A stretch of DNA of 64,000 nucleotides, taken from contig JANJXV010000025.1 in assembly GCA_024803745.1 (NCBI GenBank), positions 20,886,610 to 20,950,609 on the forward strand. Direction: 5' to 3'. Position numbers and translations under genes: made by a program. The notes below the pieces were generated by a model that saw only the letters and a list, made by a program, of their open reading frames with translations, made no database searches and was not told the origin of the DNA. This document shows positions 9,586 through 19,722 of the stretch, piece after piece. Position 1 is the stretch's first letter. Each line of letters starts with the position of its first letter. The DNA is from Megascapheus bottae. Taxonomy: Eukaryota > Chordata > Mammalia > Rodentia > Geomyidae.

Positions 9586-9975
9586 TTCATGAGCAAAGCT
9601 GTTAGCCCACTGTTGGGTGCAATGCCAAGTGTCTGTCACCCCCAGCTTTATGGGAGGCTGAAACCAGGAGAATTCTGGGTCCAGGCCCGGAGAAGCTCAG
9701 GATGAAAAATCTGAAAGACTCCATCTCAATAAAAGGAAACAGGGCATGGTGGCTCAAGGTTGTCATCTCAGCCACAAGGGAAATCCCCAGAGCGGGCAGA
9801 TCAAATTTCCAGAGCTCTGCCTGGCCTGGGAAGGGATACTCGGTGGTGAAAATAATCACTGAGAAAACAAAGGATGTGGCTCAGCCATGATGTGCTGGCT
9901 TCACAAGCGGGAGTCCCGAGTTCAAACCTCAGCACCTCCAAAAGTGAACACAGCAAGAAAACAAACAAAAACACA
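9586..9975 (+). repeat. B1-like + ID-like composite SINEs, tandem
   Basis: 9605-9735 has a B1-like body (gggtgcaatgccaag, gggaggctgaaaccaggagaat, ccatctcaataaaa). 9740-9975 repeats this (gggcatggtggctcaagg) and ends ID-like (ggatgtggctcagcc, gagttcaaacctcagcacc) with an A-rich tail at 9955-9985. Confidence 0.6.
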
Positions 9976-10384
9976 AAATAAAGTAAAAGAAGGGAGTTCC
10001 ACTCCTCAGTAAAGAAAGTGTACATGAATAGGTCTCCAGCCTGGGTTTCCCTGTGGGTAGTTAGTTTCATGTCCCCCCACCCGCACCCCCCCGGTCTGTC
10101 TGTCTGTCTGTCATCTCCTTCTGGGGATGTTCAAGGCTGGAAGTTGGACAGGGTTCGCTGGAGGTGGGGATGGGCAGACATGGGGAGACTGCTGGTCCAT
10201 TTTGGGGGTGAAGTGTTCAGGGAAACGCCAGGAAGCTTCTTTCTCCCAGCTTGTCCTGGGGTGCCTTTCCTCTAATTGGCAAAGCCAGTCTCTCTGCCCC
10301 AGGGAAGAGGCCAGACAGGTCCAGACAGCCCCCCTGGTGGCGTGAGGCCCTAACCACACCGTTCCTTTCCCTTCATCCCATCAA
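9976..10384. other. Intergenic, C-rich and (TCTG)n patch
   Basis: 10073-10092 is C-rich and 10095-10112 is (GTCT)n. Near 10327-10341 the minus strand reads CCACCAGGGGGGCT, one base off the CTCF core. No gene. Confidence 0.35.
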
Positions 10385-10520
10385 AGTCTTCCATCAAGCT
10401 GTCTGCTTCTGTCTTATTCAATTAAATTTTTTAATCCAATTTGACCGAGGCATTTGTCTTCTTTGAAATCAGAGAGACGACAGCCTGCGCTACAAATTGG
10501 GAATAAATGGCTGGATTGGC
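10385..10520. promoter_or_regulatory. Candidate AT-rich conserved element
   Basis: Unique sequence with ttattcaattaaattttttaatccaatttg and gcctgcgctacaaattggga, dense in TAAT/ATTA and CCAAT/ATTGG words, between GC-rich flanks. A conserved-element call is inference. Confidence 0.25.
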
Positions 10521-10727
10521 TTGCAAAGGAGGTTGGCATGGGCCTGGTCCTGCTCAGAGACCCTCACTCTTTGGGGACGCAGTGGGGTGTCCTGGGAAGA
10601 GCTGGGAGGGGAAGGGGGTGAGAGAGGGGATCGTGGCCCTGAACCTTGAGGTCTCTGGAGACACAGCATGAGCCCGGAGTCCTGTATCTGGCAGCAGATC
10701 CATTTGGGTGATGTCAGGCCCACACTT

Positions 10728-10812
10728 GGAACCCTGTGCCTCAGTTTCCTCATCTATCAGATAAGAGTAACAGATGACAGCATTATCTGCCCAGTACGGC
10801 TGGTGGGATTGA

Positions 10813-10865
<53 letters not shown>

Positions 10866-10985
10866 GCATACAATGCTAAGTACACTTGGCACCTGGGAGG
10901 GGCCCGCAGACCCCTGTGCTGTGTGGTGAATTCAGCCCACGTCCACACTGTTCACAGAGTGGTAGGGCCACCTTGCACCATCCTT
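10728..10985 (+). repeat. MIR relic interrupted by (CA)n at 10816-10862
   Basis: accctgtgcctcagtttcctcatctatcagataag is the MIR core with the CTCAGTTTCCTCATCTG word. A 47-bp CA microsatellite lies inside, followed by gcttagcacttggcacc-like sequence near 10870-10895. Confidence 0.65.
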
Positions 10986-11289
10986 TAACTCAGTCCTGGC
11001 CCATAGATGCCCCAGCCCCCCCCCAAAAAAATATGACCAGGCATGTTTGGAGTTGTTTGAAGAATTGGCATTCTGTCTCCATGCTGGGGCATAAGTATCT
11101 GACCGAGGCAGGAACACGTACGGCCACCCTGAGTTTCCGCAGGAGACAGGGTGGACTTTAGATGGGCAGAACTACACCTTATATATGGATTTTTCCGTTT
11201 TCTCCACAGAGCTCAGGCTTTACTTACGTCTTACTTGTCCAACCTGGTGAGGTCAGCGGGGGTGAGGGTAGATGAGCAGAACACCACAG

Positions 11290-11500
11290 TTAGACTGAGA
11301 GTTTGGGTGTCAGGATACCTGGGTTCAAATCCCGGCCTGGCTATGTACACTCAAAGAGAACATAGATGAATTCTCCACTTCATGCCTTCATTTTCAGATC
11401 TATAAGAGATAATAATAATAATAATACCGCATCATTGGCTCAGATTTAATGGATCAATGTGTAAAAAGTGCTTGGATCGGTATCTGGTAAAATCAAGTTA
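11290..11500 (+). repeat. MIR relic with (ATA)n
   Basis: gtttgggtgtcaggatacctgggttcaaatcccggcc, cagatctataagagataataataataata and aaaagtgcttgg follow the order of the MIR consensus from 5' to 3'. Confidence 0.75.
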
Positions 11501-11509
11501 AAAGCCAAA

Positions 11510-11670
11510 GCAATATGGGTTGAGCAAGATGTATCACGCTTATAATTCCAGCTAGCCAGGAGACAGAAATAGGAAGATCATGGTCCAAGGTGCAAGCGGG
11601 TGTGTAGTGATTCACACCTTGAATCCCAGGAGATGGAGTTAGGATAGTCACTCTCTAAGGCCAGCTCTGT
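11510..11670 (+). repeat. B1-like SINE fragment(s)
   Basis: Contains cttataattccagctagccaggagacag and gtgtgtagtgattcacaccttgaatccc, two degenerate copies of a B1-like 5' end. Confidence 0.45.
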
Positions 11671-12189
11671 CACTGCCACAACTATCTGAATCCCTGCGCA
11701 GGTGTTTGGATCTTGGTTTAGAATATCTCATGGCAGGCAGTGATTGGCATCCGGTCAGTGGAGATGGGGAATGGAACTTAGAATACAGAGGGATGGGTCA
11801 ATGGGCTTTTCCAGCAGTAAAATGAAAACACAGTCATACAGGTTATCCTAGCCACCGGGACAAGCATGGTGGACACACTGGATTGGTGTCAATACAGACA
11901 GAGACTTAAGTCAGGGAGGTTAAAGGGCTTCTAATCATTACCAGCTTCCCCTCCCAACACAGAGTTGTCACAGACAGGTGTCCAAGTCTGCAATGCTGCA
12001 GTGTGCCATTCCCCTGGGCCTATTGGAAAATATCCCCTGGTGTTATGCAATACACAGCCCAGCCAGCGGTCCAGGGTGAGCCAGTTACCAGACTTTTCAT
12101 ACCTTTCCACTCATCCTTCCGAGTGGAATTCATGTGTCAGAGCCTCTCCTCAGCGGTGAGCAGCCTCTGCTCCTGGCTGGACACGTAGC
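11671..12189. other. Unique intergenic sequence
   Basis: No recognised repeat or exon. Confidence 0.3.
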
Positions 12190-12390
12190 ATTTGTTCAGA
12201 CTGTTCTTTCTTGACCAGTCCTCGCCTTTAAATGATTTAGTCCAATTGAAATGACTTTTCCCTCCCGTGTTATTCTCCCTCACAGCACCATGTTCTTTCC
12301 TGCATGGCATTTATCCCAAGTTGTGATGAAATATTCATCGGCGTGATTATTATTTCATGTCCTTTTCTGCAGCTGGGGCTGTTACCTTCC
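12190..12390. promoter_or_regulatory. Candidate homeodomain-rich element
   Basis: Unique AT-rich sequence: gcctttaaatgatttagtcc, caattgaaatgac, gatgaaatattcatcggcgtgattattatttcatgtcc. It contains several TAAT/ATTA and ATTCAT words. Possible conserved non-coding element; not verifiable here. Confidence 0.25.
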
Positions 12391-12614
12391 TAGGAACAAG
12401 AAGCAAATCTCAGTCTATTCTTCGTGGTATTGTCACACCCAGCCCCTATAGATAGGTGTGCCCCAAGCATAAATATCACCGCATTTAAACACTAGTGTTC
12501 AGAGATGGCAGGGGCTGCTGTTGTGCACAGCCAGGCCCTGTCCCCTAAACACATAGCAAAGACTTTGCTGAATGGATATTTATTTGAAGAGGAAGACAGC
12601 TTGCCTCGGGTGTC
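12391..12614. other. Unique intergenic sequence
   Basis: No gene or clear repeat seen. Confidence 0.3.
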
Positions 12615-12862
12615 TCATGACTGTATTCTAACTTCTCACGAGGATGAGACCCGGAGGATCAAAGTTCAAAGCCAACCCGGTTGACTCTCACCGCCCTACT
12701 TCTGAGGGATCAGCAAAGACTCTCCATGAGAGTCTATCTTCAGTTTACCAACACAATGCCAGGTAGGAGGCATGACTCAAGTGGTAAAGCACCAGCCATG
12801 AGTGAGCCAGCTGATTGAGCACAAAAGCCCATGAATTCAAGCTCTGGTACTGGCTCGTGCGT

Positions 12863-12900
<38 letters not shown>
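12615..12900 (+). repeat. Composite SINE with extra internal segment and (CA)n tail
   Basis: Left half cttctcacgaggatgagacccgg and caaagttcaaagccaacc, then about 45 bases not in other copies (12681-12722), then accaacacaatgccag and the Geo part ending gaattcaagctctggtactgg. The tail is (CA)18 at 12864-12900. Confidence 0.7.
12681..12720 (+). repeat. 40-bp segment shared with 15534-15573
   Basis: GTTGACTCYCACYGCCCT followed by cttctgagggatcagcaaag is about 90% identical at both places, 2.85 kb apart, same strand. It is absent from the other SINE copies in the window. Confidence 0.7.
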
Positions 12901-12905
<5 letters not shown>

Positions 12906-13004
12906 CTGTGATGAGGTAACAACTCTGGCCTTTGCCACAGCCTCCCTCTCTTCTTGAACTGCCACATTTCTGCCACTCCCATCTTTTGCCAGCTTTTTTC
13001 AGAG

Positions 13005-13200
13005 AAATGTAGTGTACAGTAGAGAGATATGGCCTCTGTCTGCCATGATAAGGTTGGTCATAGGTCAAATACTGTCTATTGACTGCTTTTAAATAAAGTT
13101 TTATTGGCACAGATGTATACCCATTTGGAAAACAGCCCTAACCACAACAATAGCATTGCTTTAGTGTTCACAGTTACCGCATGAGGGAATTTCCCAAATC
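13005..13200 (+). repeat. Probable ancient hAT-type DNA transposon relic
   Basis: aaataaagttttattggcac with a following cccattt and gcctgcc-like words resembles the interior of a widespread mammalian hAT non-autonomous element (the one with AATAAAGTTTTATTGGAACA). Termini are not recognisable. Confidence 0.4.
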
Positions 13201-13427
13201 AGGGAATTACCGTAAGATAATTAGGACAAGAACTATGACCCCCCTGTTGAGAGGCAGGGTCCCTAGGTCTTACCCAGGGATGCATAGCCAGTCAGAAGAA
13301 CCAAGAGGATGGCACAGTGATTAATTTAAGAGTCTGAGTAAGAAGGACCAGTCAGATGTTAGGGTCTGACTAGCCAGGTTCTCAAATACAAGGGGCTCAT
13401 GGCATGGAGGAAAGAGAAGGGAACACA

Positions 13428-13547
13428 CTATTCAGAGTCTTCGTTGTAGTGACCTGACAGAAACAACGTAAGAGAAGAACGATTTATTTTGCCCATATTT
13501 TGAGAGATGTTACTCCATCCTGGTGGGCTGGGAGGGCTAGGCAGCAG
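13428..13547. repeat. Interspersed repeat flank of the 54-bp minisatellite
   Basis: gaacgatttattttgcccatatttt, ttactccatcctggtggg and gcagcagag resemble a common rodent/mammal interspersed repeat of the form 'gatttattttggctcaca...tccatcatggc', probably LTR-derived; the family is not resolved. Confidence 0.35.
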
Positions 13548-13773
13548 AGTGAGGCAGAACCAGGATGTGGAGCAGCTCACATCATAGTGGACAGGAAGTA
13601 GAGTGGAGCAGAACCAGGATGTGGAGCAGCTCACATCATAGTGGACAGGAAGTAGAGTGAGGCAGAACCAGGATGTGGAGCAGCTCACATCATAGTGGAC
13701 AGGAAGTAGAGTGGAGCAGAACCAGGATGTGGAGCAGCTCACATCATAGTGGACAGGAAGTAGAATGGAGCAG
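13548..13773. repeat. 54-bp minisatellite, 4 full copies plus a partial fifth
   Basis: Units at 13548, 13602, 13656 and 13710, then 13764 partial. Each has ggatgtggagcagctcacat and catagtggacaggaagtag. The start alternates AGTGAGG, AGTGGAG, AGTGAGG, AGTGGAG, implying duplication of a 108-bp dimer. Because 54 is divisible by 3, the minus strand is open as an 18-residue repeat, which is not evidence of a gene. Confidence 0.95.
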
Positions 13774-13954
13774 ACCCCTTGTCATAATACGGCCCCCAAG
13801 GACACAATCTTCTGCGAACCCACTATGTTGAAATCCTGGCTGGGTGACTGCTGGCTGTCCCCTCCACAAATGGGTCCTTTGTGAGGATGGAATGCCATGA
13901 TGACAGAAGACAAAGTACACCTGGCACTGGGTACACGGCCTGCCCTGGCTCTTT
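13774..13954. other. Unique sequence
   Basis: No gene or repeat recognised. Confidence 0.3.
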
Positions 13955-14290
13955 TCATTGGGAATGGTTGAAAGCTCCTTCCAAGCCCTCTTATTAATTG
14001 TTAATGAGCTGACCGGGGCTCCTTGTTCTGAAGTGTCATTTGTGATGGCTGTCCTGTGTTGGTTGATTTTAAACACACTCACCCACTTGATTAAGATTTG
14101 TTGGGGAAAAGGAAAAGTCACATTTCAAGCAACTATCGGATGCTGCCTGAAAGGAAGCTCTGACAGCCGTGAAATGAGGGTGTAGTACGGTTGTTACGGT
14201 TAATCGGGACCGAATAATTGGCCGCAGTGGGAATGGGCCAAGTAAGACAACGGTGATGAGGGAATTTGTCCTCTGGGGTGAGGACAGACC
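13955..14290. promoter_or_regulatory. Candidate homeodomain-rich conserved element
   Basis: Unique, unusually CpG-containing for this region: cttattaattgttaatgagctgacc, ttgattaagatttgttgggg, ggttaatcgggaccgaataattggccgcag. Dense ATTA/TAAT words and non-decayed CpGs suggest constraint. No open frame with family resemblance. Confidence 0.35.
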
Positions 14291-14310
14291 CACTGAGGCA
14301 CACTCTAGGA

Positions 14311-14323
14311 GTGTGTGTGTGTG

Positions 14324-14364
<41 letters not shown>
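14311..14364. repeat. (GT)n microsatellite
   Basis: 54 bases of GT with one GC interruption. Confidence 0.98.
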
Positions 14365-14366
<2 letters not shown>

Positions 14367-14887
14367 GGGGGATATTAAGCAAATGATCAGATCTTTTGTT
14401 CTTTTTGTTTGGGTTTTGGCCCAGTTGAAAAATGAATAAACACAGAAGTCAGATAGTAATCGACACAGCAAGTCAATCAATTGCTGCTCAATCTGGGCTG
14501 GGCCTTTTTGCCCTAATGACCTTCAATATTTCCTCCTTGCTGTAAATGTGAAGTGCTCCTTAGAAGAGAGGTAGGGAGGAAGAAGAGAGAAGAGAAAAAA
14601 GAGGGGAGGGGGGAGGGAGGACCAGCAAGGAAGGGAAGGACATAACATCTTAACTCCACCAGAAGGAAATAGGGGAGCAAAGAGGTCCAGACTCTTGCAA
14701 ACCTGTCAATCAAATCCACTGTTTAGCTCTCAAGGGGCGGTGCCAGTGGGAGGAGCGAGGAGAGGGGAAGGCTTACCTATCTACCCACAGCACAAGTTTG
14801 TGCTTTACAGGCCATCCTGGACCCTGGGTGAGCGAGACCCATTTAGGAATGATCATCATAATACCCATAATACCACAGGTTATCTGA
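14365..14887. other. Unique sequence with purine patch
   Basis: 14568-14640 is G/A-rich. 14455-14500 (gtaatcgacacagc, gtcaatcaattgctg) has homeodomain-like words. No exon. Confidence 0.35.
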
Positions 14888-15118
14888 GTGGGACTTGAAC
14901 TCAGTACCCAGGCACTGTCTCTGAGCTTTTTTTTTTTTTTGCTCAAGGCTGGCACTCTGCCACCTGAACCACACCTGCACTTCTGGGTTTTTGCTGGTTA
15001 ATTAAAGAGTCTCTTGGACTTGTATGCCAGGGCTGGCTCTGAACCTTAGTTCTCAGATCTCAGCCTCCAGCATAGCTAGGATTATATAGGCAGGAGCCAA
15101 CCATACCTGGCTCAGATA
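14888..15118 (-). repeat. Composite SINE (B1-like + Geo)
   Basis: Reversed Geo end gggacttgaactcagtaccc, an expanded internal T run at 14928-14940, gctcaaggctggcactctgcc, then ttctcagatctcagcctcc and ctaggattatataggcagg. Confidence 0.75.
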
Positions 15119-15149
15119 TTGCCCTTTTAGAGCCCTTTTAGAGCGACAG

Positions 15150-15350
15150 TTTTTTTTTTTTGCCGGTCCTGAGGCTTGAACTCAGGGCCAGAGCACTGTC
15201 CTTGGGCTTTTTCCTTAAGGCTAGCACTCTGCCACTTGAGCCATAGCATCATTTCTAGCTTTTTTTAAACGTATGTGGTACTGAGGAATGGAACCTGGGT
15301 CTTTGTGAATGCTAGGCAAGCACTCTACCACTAGGCCAAACTCCCGGCCA
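15150..15350 (-). repeat. IDL-Geo SINE
   Basis: T run, gccggtcctgaggcttgaac, gccacttgagccatagcatc, tatgtggtactgaggaatgg and gctaggcaagcactctaccactaggcc. An (AT)n run at 15351-15373 abuts its 5' end. Confidence 0.88.
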
Positions 15351-15373
15351 ATATATATATATATATATATATA

Positions 15374-15512
15374 TTTTAAATTTTTTTATTGTAATTAGTA
15401 AAAGGGTTACATGATATTTGCCAGATAGAAGGTGCATTAATTCACATACATTGATACCCTTTCACATGTCTTGGTACCCATTTCCCTCCCCCCCATATAT
15501 ATATAATTTTTT
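15374..15512 (-). repeat. LINE-type 3' end (same family as 57849-58263)
   Basis: Reverse complement shares with 58140-58260 the words catgtcttggt, gggtatcaatgtat, gcaccttctatctgg and atgtaaccctttta followed by an A-rich end. Repeated 3' ends with poly(A) and different 5' cut points indicate a retroposon, most simply a lineage L1 3' UTR. Confidence 0.65.
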
Positions 15513-15894
15513 TTAAAGCAGATTTCTAGCCTGGTTGACTCCCACTGCCCTCCTTCTGAGGGATCAGCAAAGCCTGGCTTTTAAATAAAGTTTCTGGGTG
15601 AGTCTAGCATACAACCAACATGGAGAAAGAGTGCGCTGCTGGAAAGATAGGTTTCCAAATCAGCTTTTGCTAATTGATTGGGGCAAGAATTTGGGCCCTT
15701 GTTTGCAAACAAGAGTTTTCTTTACAGCTTCGTTCTCATTTATTGAATGGAGCTGAGCCTCTCCCCTCTCAAGTCTTTTACTTGCTGCCTTCACTCCCCT
15801 TTTGTTCCTTGGTGACCCCAATTCCAAGGACTGTTAAGTCCAGCTCAGTGATTGCCTTCAGAAAAGCTGACCCCTCTCTGCTTTCAGGGGCACT
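15513..15894. other. Unique sequence with shared 40-bp segment (15534-15573)
   Basis: Second copy of the segment at 12681-12720, followed by ttttaaataaagtttctggg, which again recalls the hAT-like relic at 13085. The remainder is unique. Confidence 0.45.
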
Positions 15895-16065
15895 GTCCTT
15901 TAGATAGAGTGGCACAGTTATGTGCATACATTTGCATAATTTTCATGACTTTGCATATGCTCACAACAAGCTTGGATTTCTTTCATTTGGGTGGTCCTGT
16001 CCACATGATGCAACTCTGTCCCGATCTTTACAGCAAGCATTTTCTCCACAATTAAATCTGACCAA
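15895..16065. promoter_or_regulatory. Candidate octamer cluster
   Basis: Within 45 bases: gtgcatacATTTGCATaattttcatgac and ctTTGCATatgctc. That is one perfect POU octamer (15930-15937) and a second 7/8 match (15951-). Unique AT-rich sequence. Regulatory role inferred. Confidence 0.3.
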
Positions 16066-16159
16066 AGGGTTCCTTTGGTAGAGTCGATTACAGGTACAGC
16101 GTTAGTCGCAGCATCGCTGGTAGAATGGATGACTGCAGGGTACCAAGGCCTTCACTTTT

Positions 16160-16292
16160 GCTTTGTTTTTGAGGTTGAGCACTTCATTAGCTTTGTCCAG
16201 GCTAGCCTTGAACTCAGGGTCCCTTCTGCCTCTGCCTCCTGTGTGGCCGGAATCACAGGTGTGTGTCACCAACACTCAGCTTTCTGTCATCA
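16160..16292 (-). repeat. B1-like SINE
   Basis: tttgtttttgaggttgagcac, ctttgtccaggctagccttgaactc, gcctctgcctcctgtgtggcc and aatcacaggtgtgtgtcacc: the reversed B1/Alu 7SL-derived order. Confidence 0.8.
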
Positions 16293-17757
16293 TCTGTGGT
16301 GGCTGCATTCTATTCTGTCGCAAGAACAGTGTCATTGTTCAGTTAAAAAAACAATCTCTTCATGGCAAGACATTACAGGTAGAGGGAGCAGAATGGACAA
16401 AGGCCAGGCAGCCAAACAGACAGATGTGAAAAATGATTGAGTGTGAAGTTTTCCCTGTGGTTGTCAGTTGCCCATAAACAGGTGAGGTTGCATGCAGAGA
16501 GAGGAACAGAAGTCTTCTTTTGGGGACCTTTAAAGGGTTGGGCTGGGGGGTGGGACAGAAGACAGGTAGCTGTGGTCTGATGCTCAACACTCCATTCCCC
16601 GTGGCCAGGCTGCCTGGATCATCTCCTCAAATTGCGTTTCGGTGCAGTCCCACAAACCCCCAGCACAGCAGGCGCTGCTGTGGGCTGAGTCAACTCTCTT
16701 GTGGTGAGAAATCCCCAGCCAGGGCAAGGAGCTCAAGCCTGGAGCCGGAGGAGGGTGAGCTCAGGGTCAGGTGGTGCAAAGTGTGAGGATGTAGAGTGGT
16801 GGCTTTCTTCTTCTAAACTTAAAAACCAACAGATGACAATCTTAAGATCCTTAGCTAGCAGAGAAGAGGCACTGGTCCTGGGACTTGAACTCAGGGCTTC
16901 ATGGTAGTTGATTAAGTGAGATAATAGCTCTAAAATACCCTAGGCAGAGGATGAAGATAAAAAGTGGTCCATGCAGCTTTTAGCCTGGAGTCTGGGCTCA
17001 GCAAAGAGCTGTCTCATTTGCCAGCCCTCACTCCTAAGACGGCTCCCCGAATCTTCTTGCCTCTGGTCTGGTCAGTATCCTTGGATATCTCATCTCGGAT
17101 ACAGACCCGCCGGCCACTCAGCCACTGCGGAAGTGAGCAAGGAGAGGCACGGGTGGATGTGGGCATTTGTCTCATCTTTTGCCATGGCTGGTAGCTCCTG
17201 GCAGTTTCTCTACTGGTGTCCTGCTTGGCTAGGACACACTGCAGCCTGACTCCTCTGTCTCCTGGGGAAAATAGCTGTCTCCTGCAGGGGTGACTCAGGA
17301 TGGGAAGCCATGCTGTTTGGCTCTCTGCAGGATTCCTGCAAGCTGAGCTGGGGGTGGAAGTGGCTAGGACATTACTCAAGATAATCTCTTGCCAGGATGG
17401 GGGATGGGGTAGGGGGTGATTGAGGGCGTCTCTGTCCTGCTGGAAGCTTTCTGGGCACTGCATTGGCGACCCCCTCCCATCCCCTAATGGGCTACCAGCC
17501 TTCAGCTCTCAAGGACAGGGGAAACGGGGGTCTGGGCTTGCCCTTAGCATTTGAGGGACATGAACCCACTGTCTTCAATTACATGGCCAAAGATGTCCCT
17601 TTAGACGTGGGGGTGTGTGTGTCCTGGGGCTTGGATGACTGGTGACTCCTAATCTGTCTCCTGGTTCCCATTTGCCCTCTCTTCTCTCTAAGCATCTTCT
17701 ATGCTAAGTCAGCTACATCATCTCAAAATGCCGCTCAGTTCTTGACTTTCTGCCTTT

Positions 17758-17762
<5 letters not shown>
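16293..17762. other. Unique intergenic sequence; short L2-like tail
   Basis: 16376-16412 (aggtagagggagcagaatgg, acaaaggccaggcagc) resembles an L2 3' segment. The rest of this 1.4 kb shows no recognised SINE. Open frames of up to 149 codons at 17014-17463 have no recognisable homology. Confidence 0.35.
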
Positions 17763-17831
<69 letters not shown>

Positions 17832-17847
17832 TCTCTCTCTCTCTCCC
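17763..17847. repeat. (CT)n microsatellite
   Basis: 85 bases of CT with one CCC interruption. Confidence 0.98.
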
Positions 17848-17851
17848 AACA

Positions 17852-18085
17852 CATTCTTTTGTCAGTTGTAGGGCTTGAACTCTGAGTGTTGTCCCTGAGT
17901 TCTTTTGCTCAAGGCTCGCATTCTACCACCTTGAGCCATGGCTCCACTTCTGGTTTTCTGGTGGTTTATTGGAGATGAGTCTCAGGGACTTTCCTGCCTG
18001 GGCTGGCTTCTTACCATGATCCTCAGATCTCAGCCTCTTGAGTAGCAAGGATTTGGGGCAAGAGCCACCACCAATTCCTGGCTCC
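17852..18085 (-). repeat. Composite SINE (B1-like + Geo)
   Basis: gtcagttgtagggcttgaac, gctcaaggctcgcattctaccac, ggtggtttattggagatgag, gatcctcagatctcagcctc. Confidence 0.8.
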
Positions 18086-18295
18086 TTTTCCTCGTATTGA
18101 GCCCTTTCTTCCTTCCTCTGAATTTCTACTCCAGTGTAGACCTGAGTACCTAAAGCTCAGTCGACCTTTGAAATGAGAATCGTGTCATCCCTCGCCCTGA
18201 ACTAAGCAGAGGCAGCAGTGTGTGGTGGTGGTGAGTGGTTTGGGTCCCCACAGTGGCTGGGCTGTTGGGGTGGGATAATAACGTCCTTGGATTGT
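18086..18295. other. Unique sequence
   Basis: Nothing recognised. Confidence 0.3.
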
Positions 18296-18655
18296 TGTAA
18301 TAAATTACCTACCACAAACCTGGCAGTCAAAGCAACAGTGGAAATTTATCTTTCCCCAACTCTGGAGCCTAGGAGCTTTAAATCAAGGCATCTTTGGGTC
18401 TTTTGGAAGAGGCTGCCTGGTATTGTTGGCCTTCCCTGGCCTGTGATGAATCTCTGTTGCTGTATTCATGTGGGCAGGGCCCTCTTTCCATGCCTGTGGC
18501 AGAAGCGATTGGGTTGCGGGCTTTCCCGTCCTCACTATCTTATATCTTCATAAACAGAATCTTTGCAGGCCGTGGTCACAGGTTCTTGGTTTTAGGACTT
18601 GAGTATGTCTCCCTGGAGGACATAAACCACCTCACTGAAGAGGGGAAGTAAGATC
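18296..18655. repeat. Ancient interspersed repeat, probably LTR-derived
   Basis: gttgtaataaattacctaccacaaacctggcagtcaaagcaacag, gaaatttatctttccccaactctggagcc, aaatcaaggcatctttgggt and the later cttataaggac-like end follow, in order, a common mammalian repeat ('acaaattaccacaaacttggtggctt...aacagaaatttattctctcacagttctggag'). The family name is not certain. Confidence 0.5.
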
Positions 18656-18834
18656 AATGTTATAGCAAATGATTTGACTTCATGTTTCAGACTTAGGGAC
18701 CATAGAGGAAGGTGAGGTCATGACTGATTGCTATTGAGAAGTGCCATCTCCCATGGAAAAGATGGCAGATAGTTTTTCTGGCTTAAGATACTGGGAATGG
18801 TTGGTGTCATGGCTTCTTTTCAAAGTGAACACCC
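18656..18834. other. Unique sequence
   Basis: Nothing recognised. Confidence 0.3.
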
Positions 18835-19084
18835 CCCCCCCCAATCCAGAACTGGGTGCTAGAGGCACACATCTGTCACCTTGGTTGCATGGGAGATTGG
18901 CATACAGAGGACTGTGGCTCAAGGCCAGCCAGGGCTCTGTCAGACTCCATAGAAGAAGAAGCAGGGTGCAGTGGTGTCTGCAGCCATCCCAGCTCTGATG
19001 CAAATATACAGATTGTGGTTCAGGCACGTATGGCGAAAGGAAGTGAGACCCTCTCTCAGAACACAGCCAGTACATCCATATTAT
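18835..19084 (+). repeat. B1-like dimeric SINE
   Basis: ctgggtgctagaggcacacatctgtc, ggctcaaggccagccagggctctgtcagactcc, then a second monomer gcagggtgcagtggtgtctgcagcc ending gagaccctctctcagaaca. Interrupted at its 3' end by the IDL-Geo at 19085. Confidence 0.6.
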
Positions 19085-19295
19085 TATCATTATTTTTTTT
19101 GTTTTTGCCAGTTGCGGGGCTTGAACTCAGGGCCTGAGCACTGTCTTTGGACTTTTCTCAAGGCTAGAGCGCTACCACTTGAGCCACAGCACCACTTCCA
19201 GCTTTTTTCTATGTATGTGGTACCGAGGAATTGAACCTGGGCCTTCATGCATGCTAGGCAAGCACTTTAACCACTAGGCCAAACTCCCAGCCCCA
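19085..19295 (-). repeat. IDL-Geo SINE with candidate target duplication
   Basis: gccagttgcggggcttgaac through gctaggcaagcactttaacc. The word atcattattt occurs on both sides (near 19086 and 19295), a plausible target-site duplication. Confidence 0.88.
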
Positions 19296-19484
19296 TCATT
19301 ATTTATTTATTTTTATTTTTTGCTCTATGTAATCAAATAAAATCTGAGTAACGTGCAATGTTAAGAATTAATGCCATGATTATTTGGACCAGAAACACAT
19401 GCCATAAAAGACTAAAAACTATACTTGAAGCTAGTGTGAAATCTTTTATTAAAGTAATATACAATTCTTGCTTTTTCTTTTTTT

Positions 19485-19722
19485 GTGTGGTTGATCAAGT
19501 GGCTTGAACTCAATGCCTGGGGGCTGTCCTTGAACTTTTTCACTCACAGCTAACACTGTACCACTTTGAGCCACAGCTCCACTTTCGTTTTCCTTGTGGT
19601 TCACTGGAGATAAGAGTCTCATGGACTTTGCTTCTCTGGCTGGCTTTGAACAGTGATCCTAAGCTCTCAACCTCCTGAGGAGCTGGGACGACACGGGTGA
19701 ACCACGAATGCCTGGCTTCTGA
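19485..19722 (-). repeat. Composite SINE (B1-like + Geo), diverged
   Basis: gtggcttgaactcaatgcctgg, ccactttgagccacagctcc, ggttcactggagataagagtc, ctctcaacctcctgaggagctgggac. Confidence 0.75.

Noticed and set aside
13428..13742. Repetitive 18-residue protein on the minus strand
   Set aside because: Product of a 54-bp minisatellite whose period is divisible by three.
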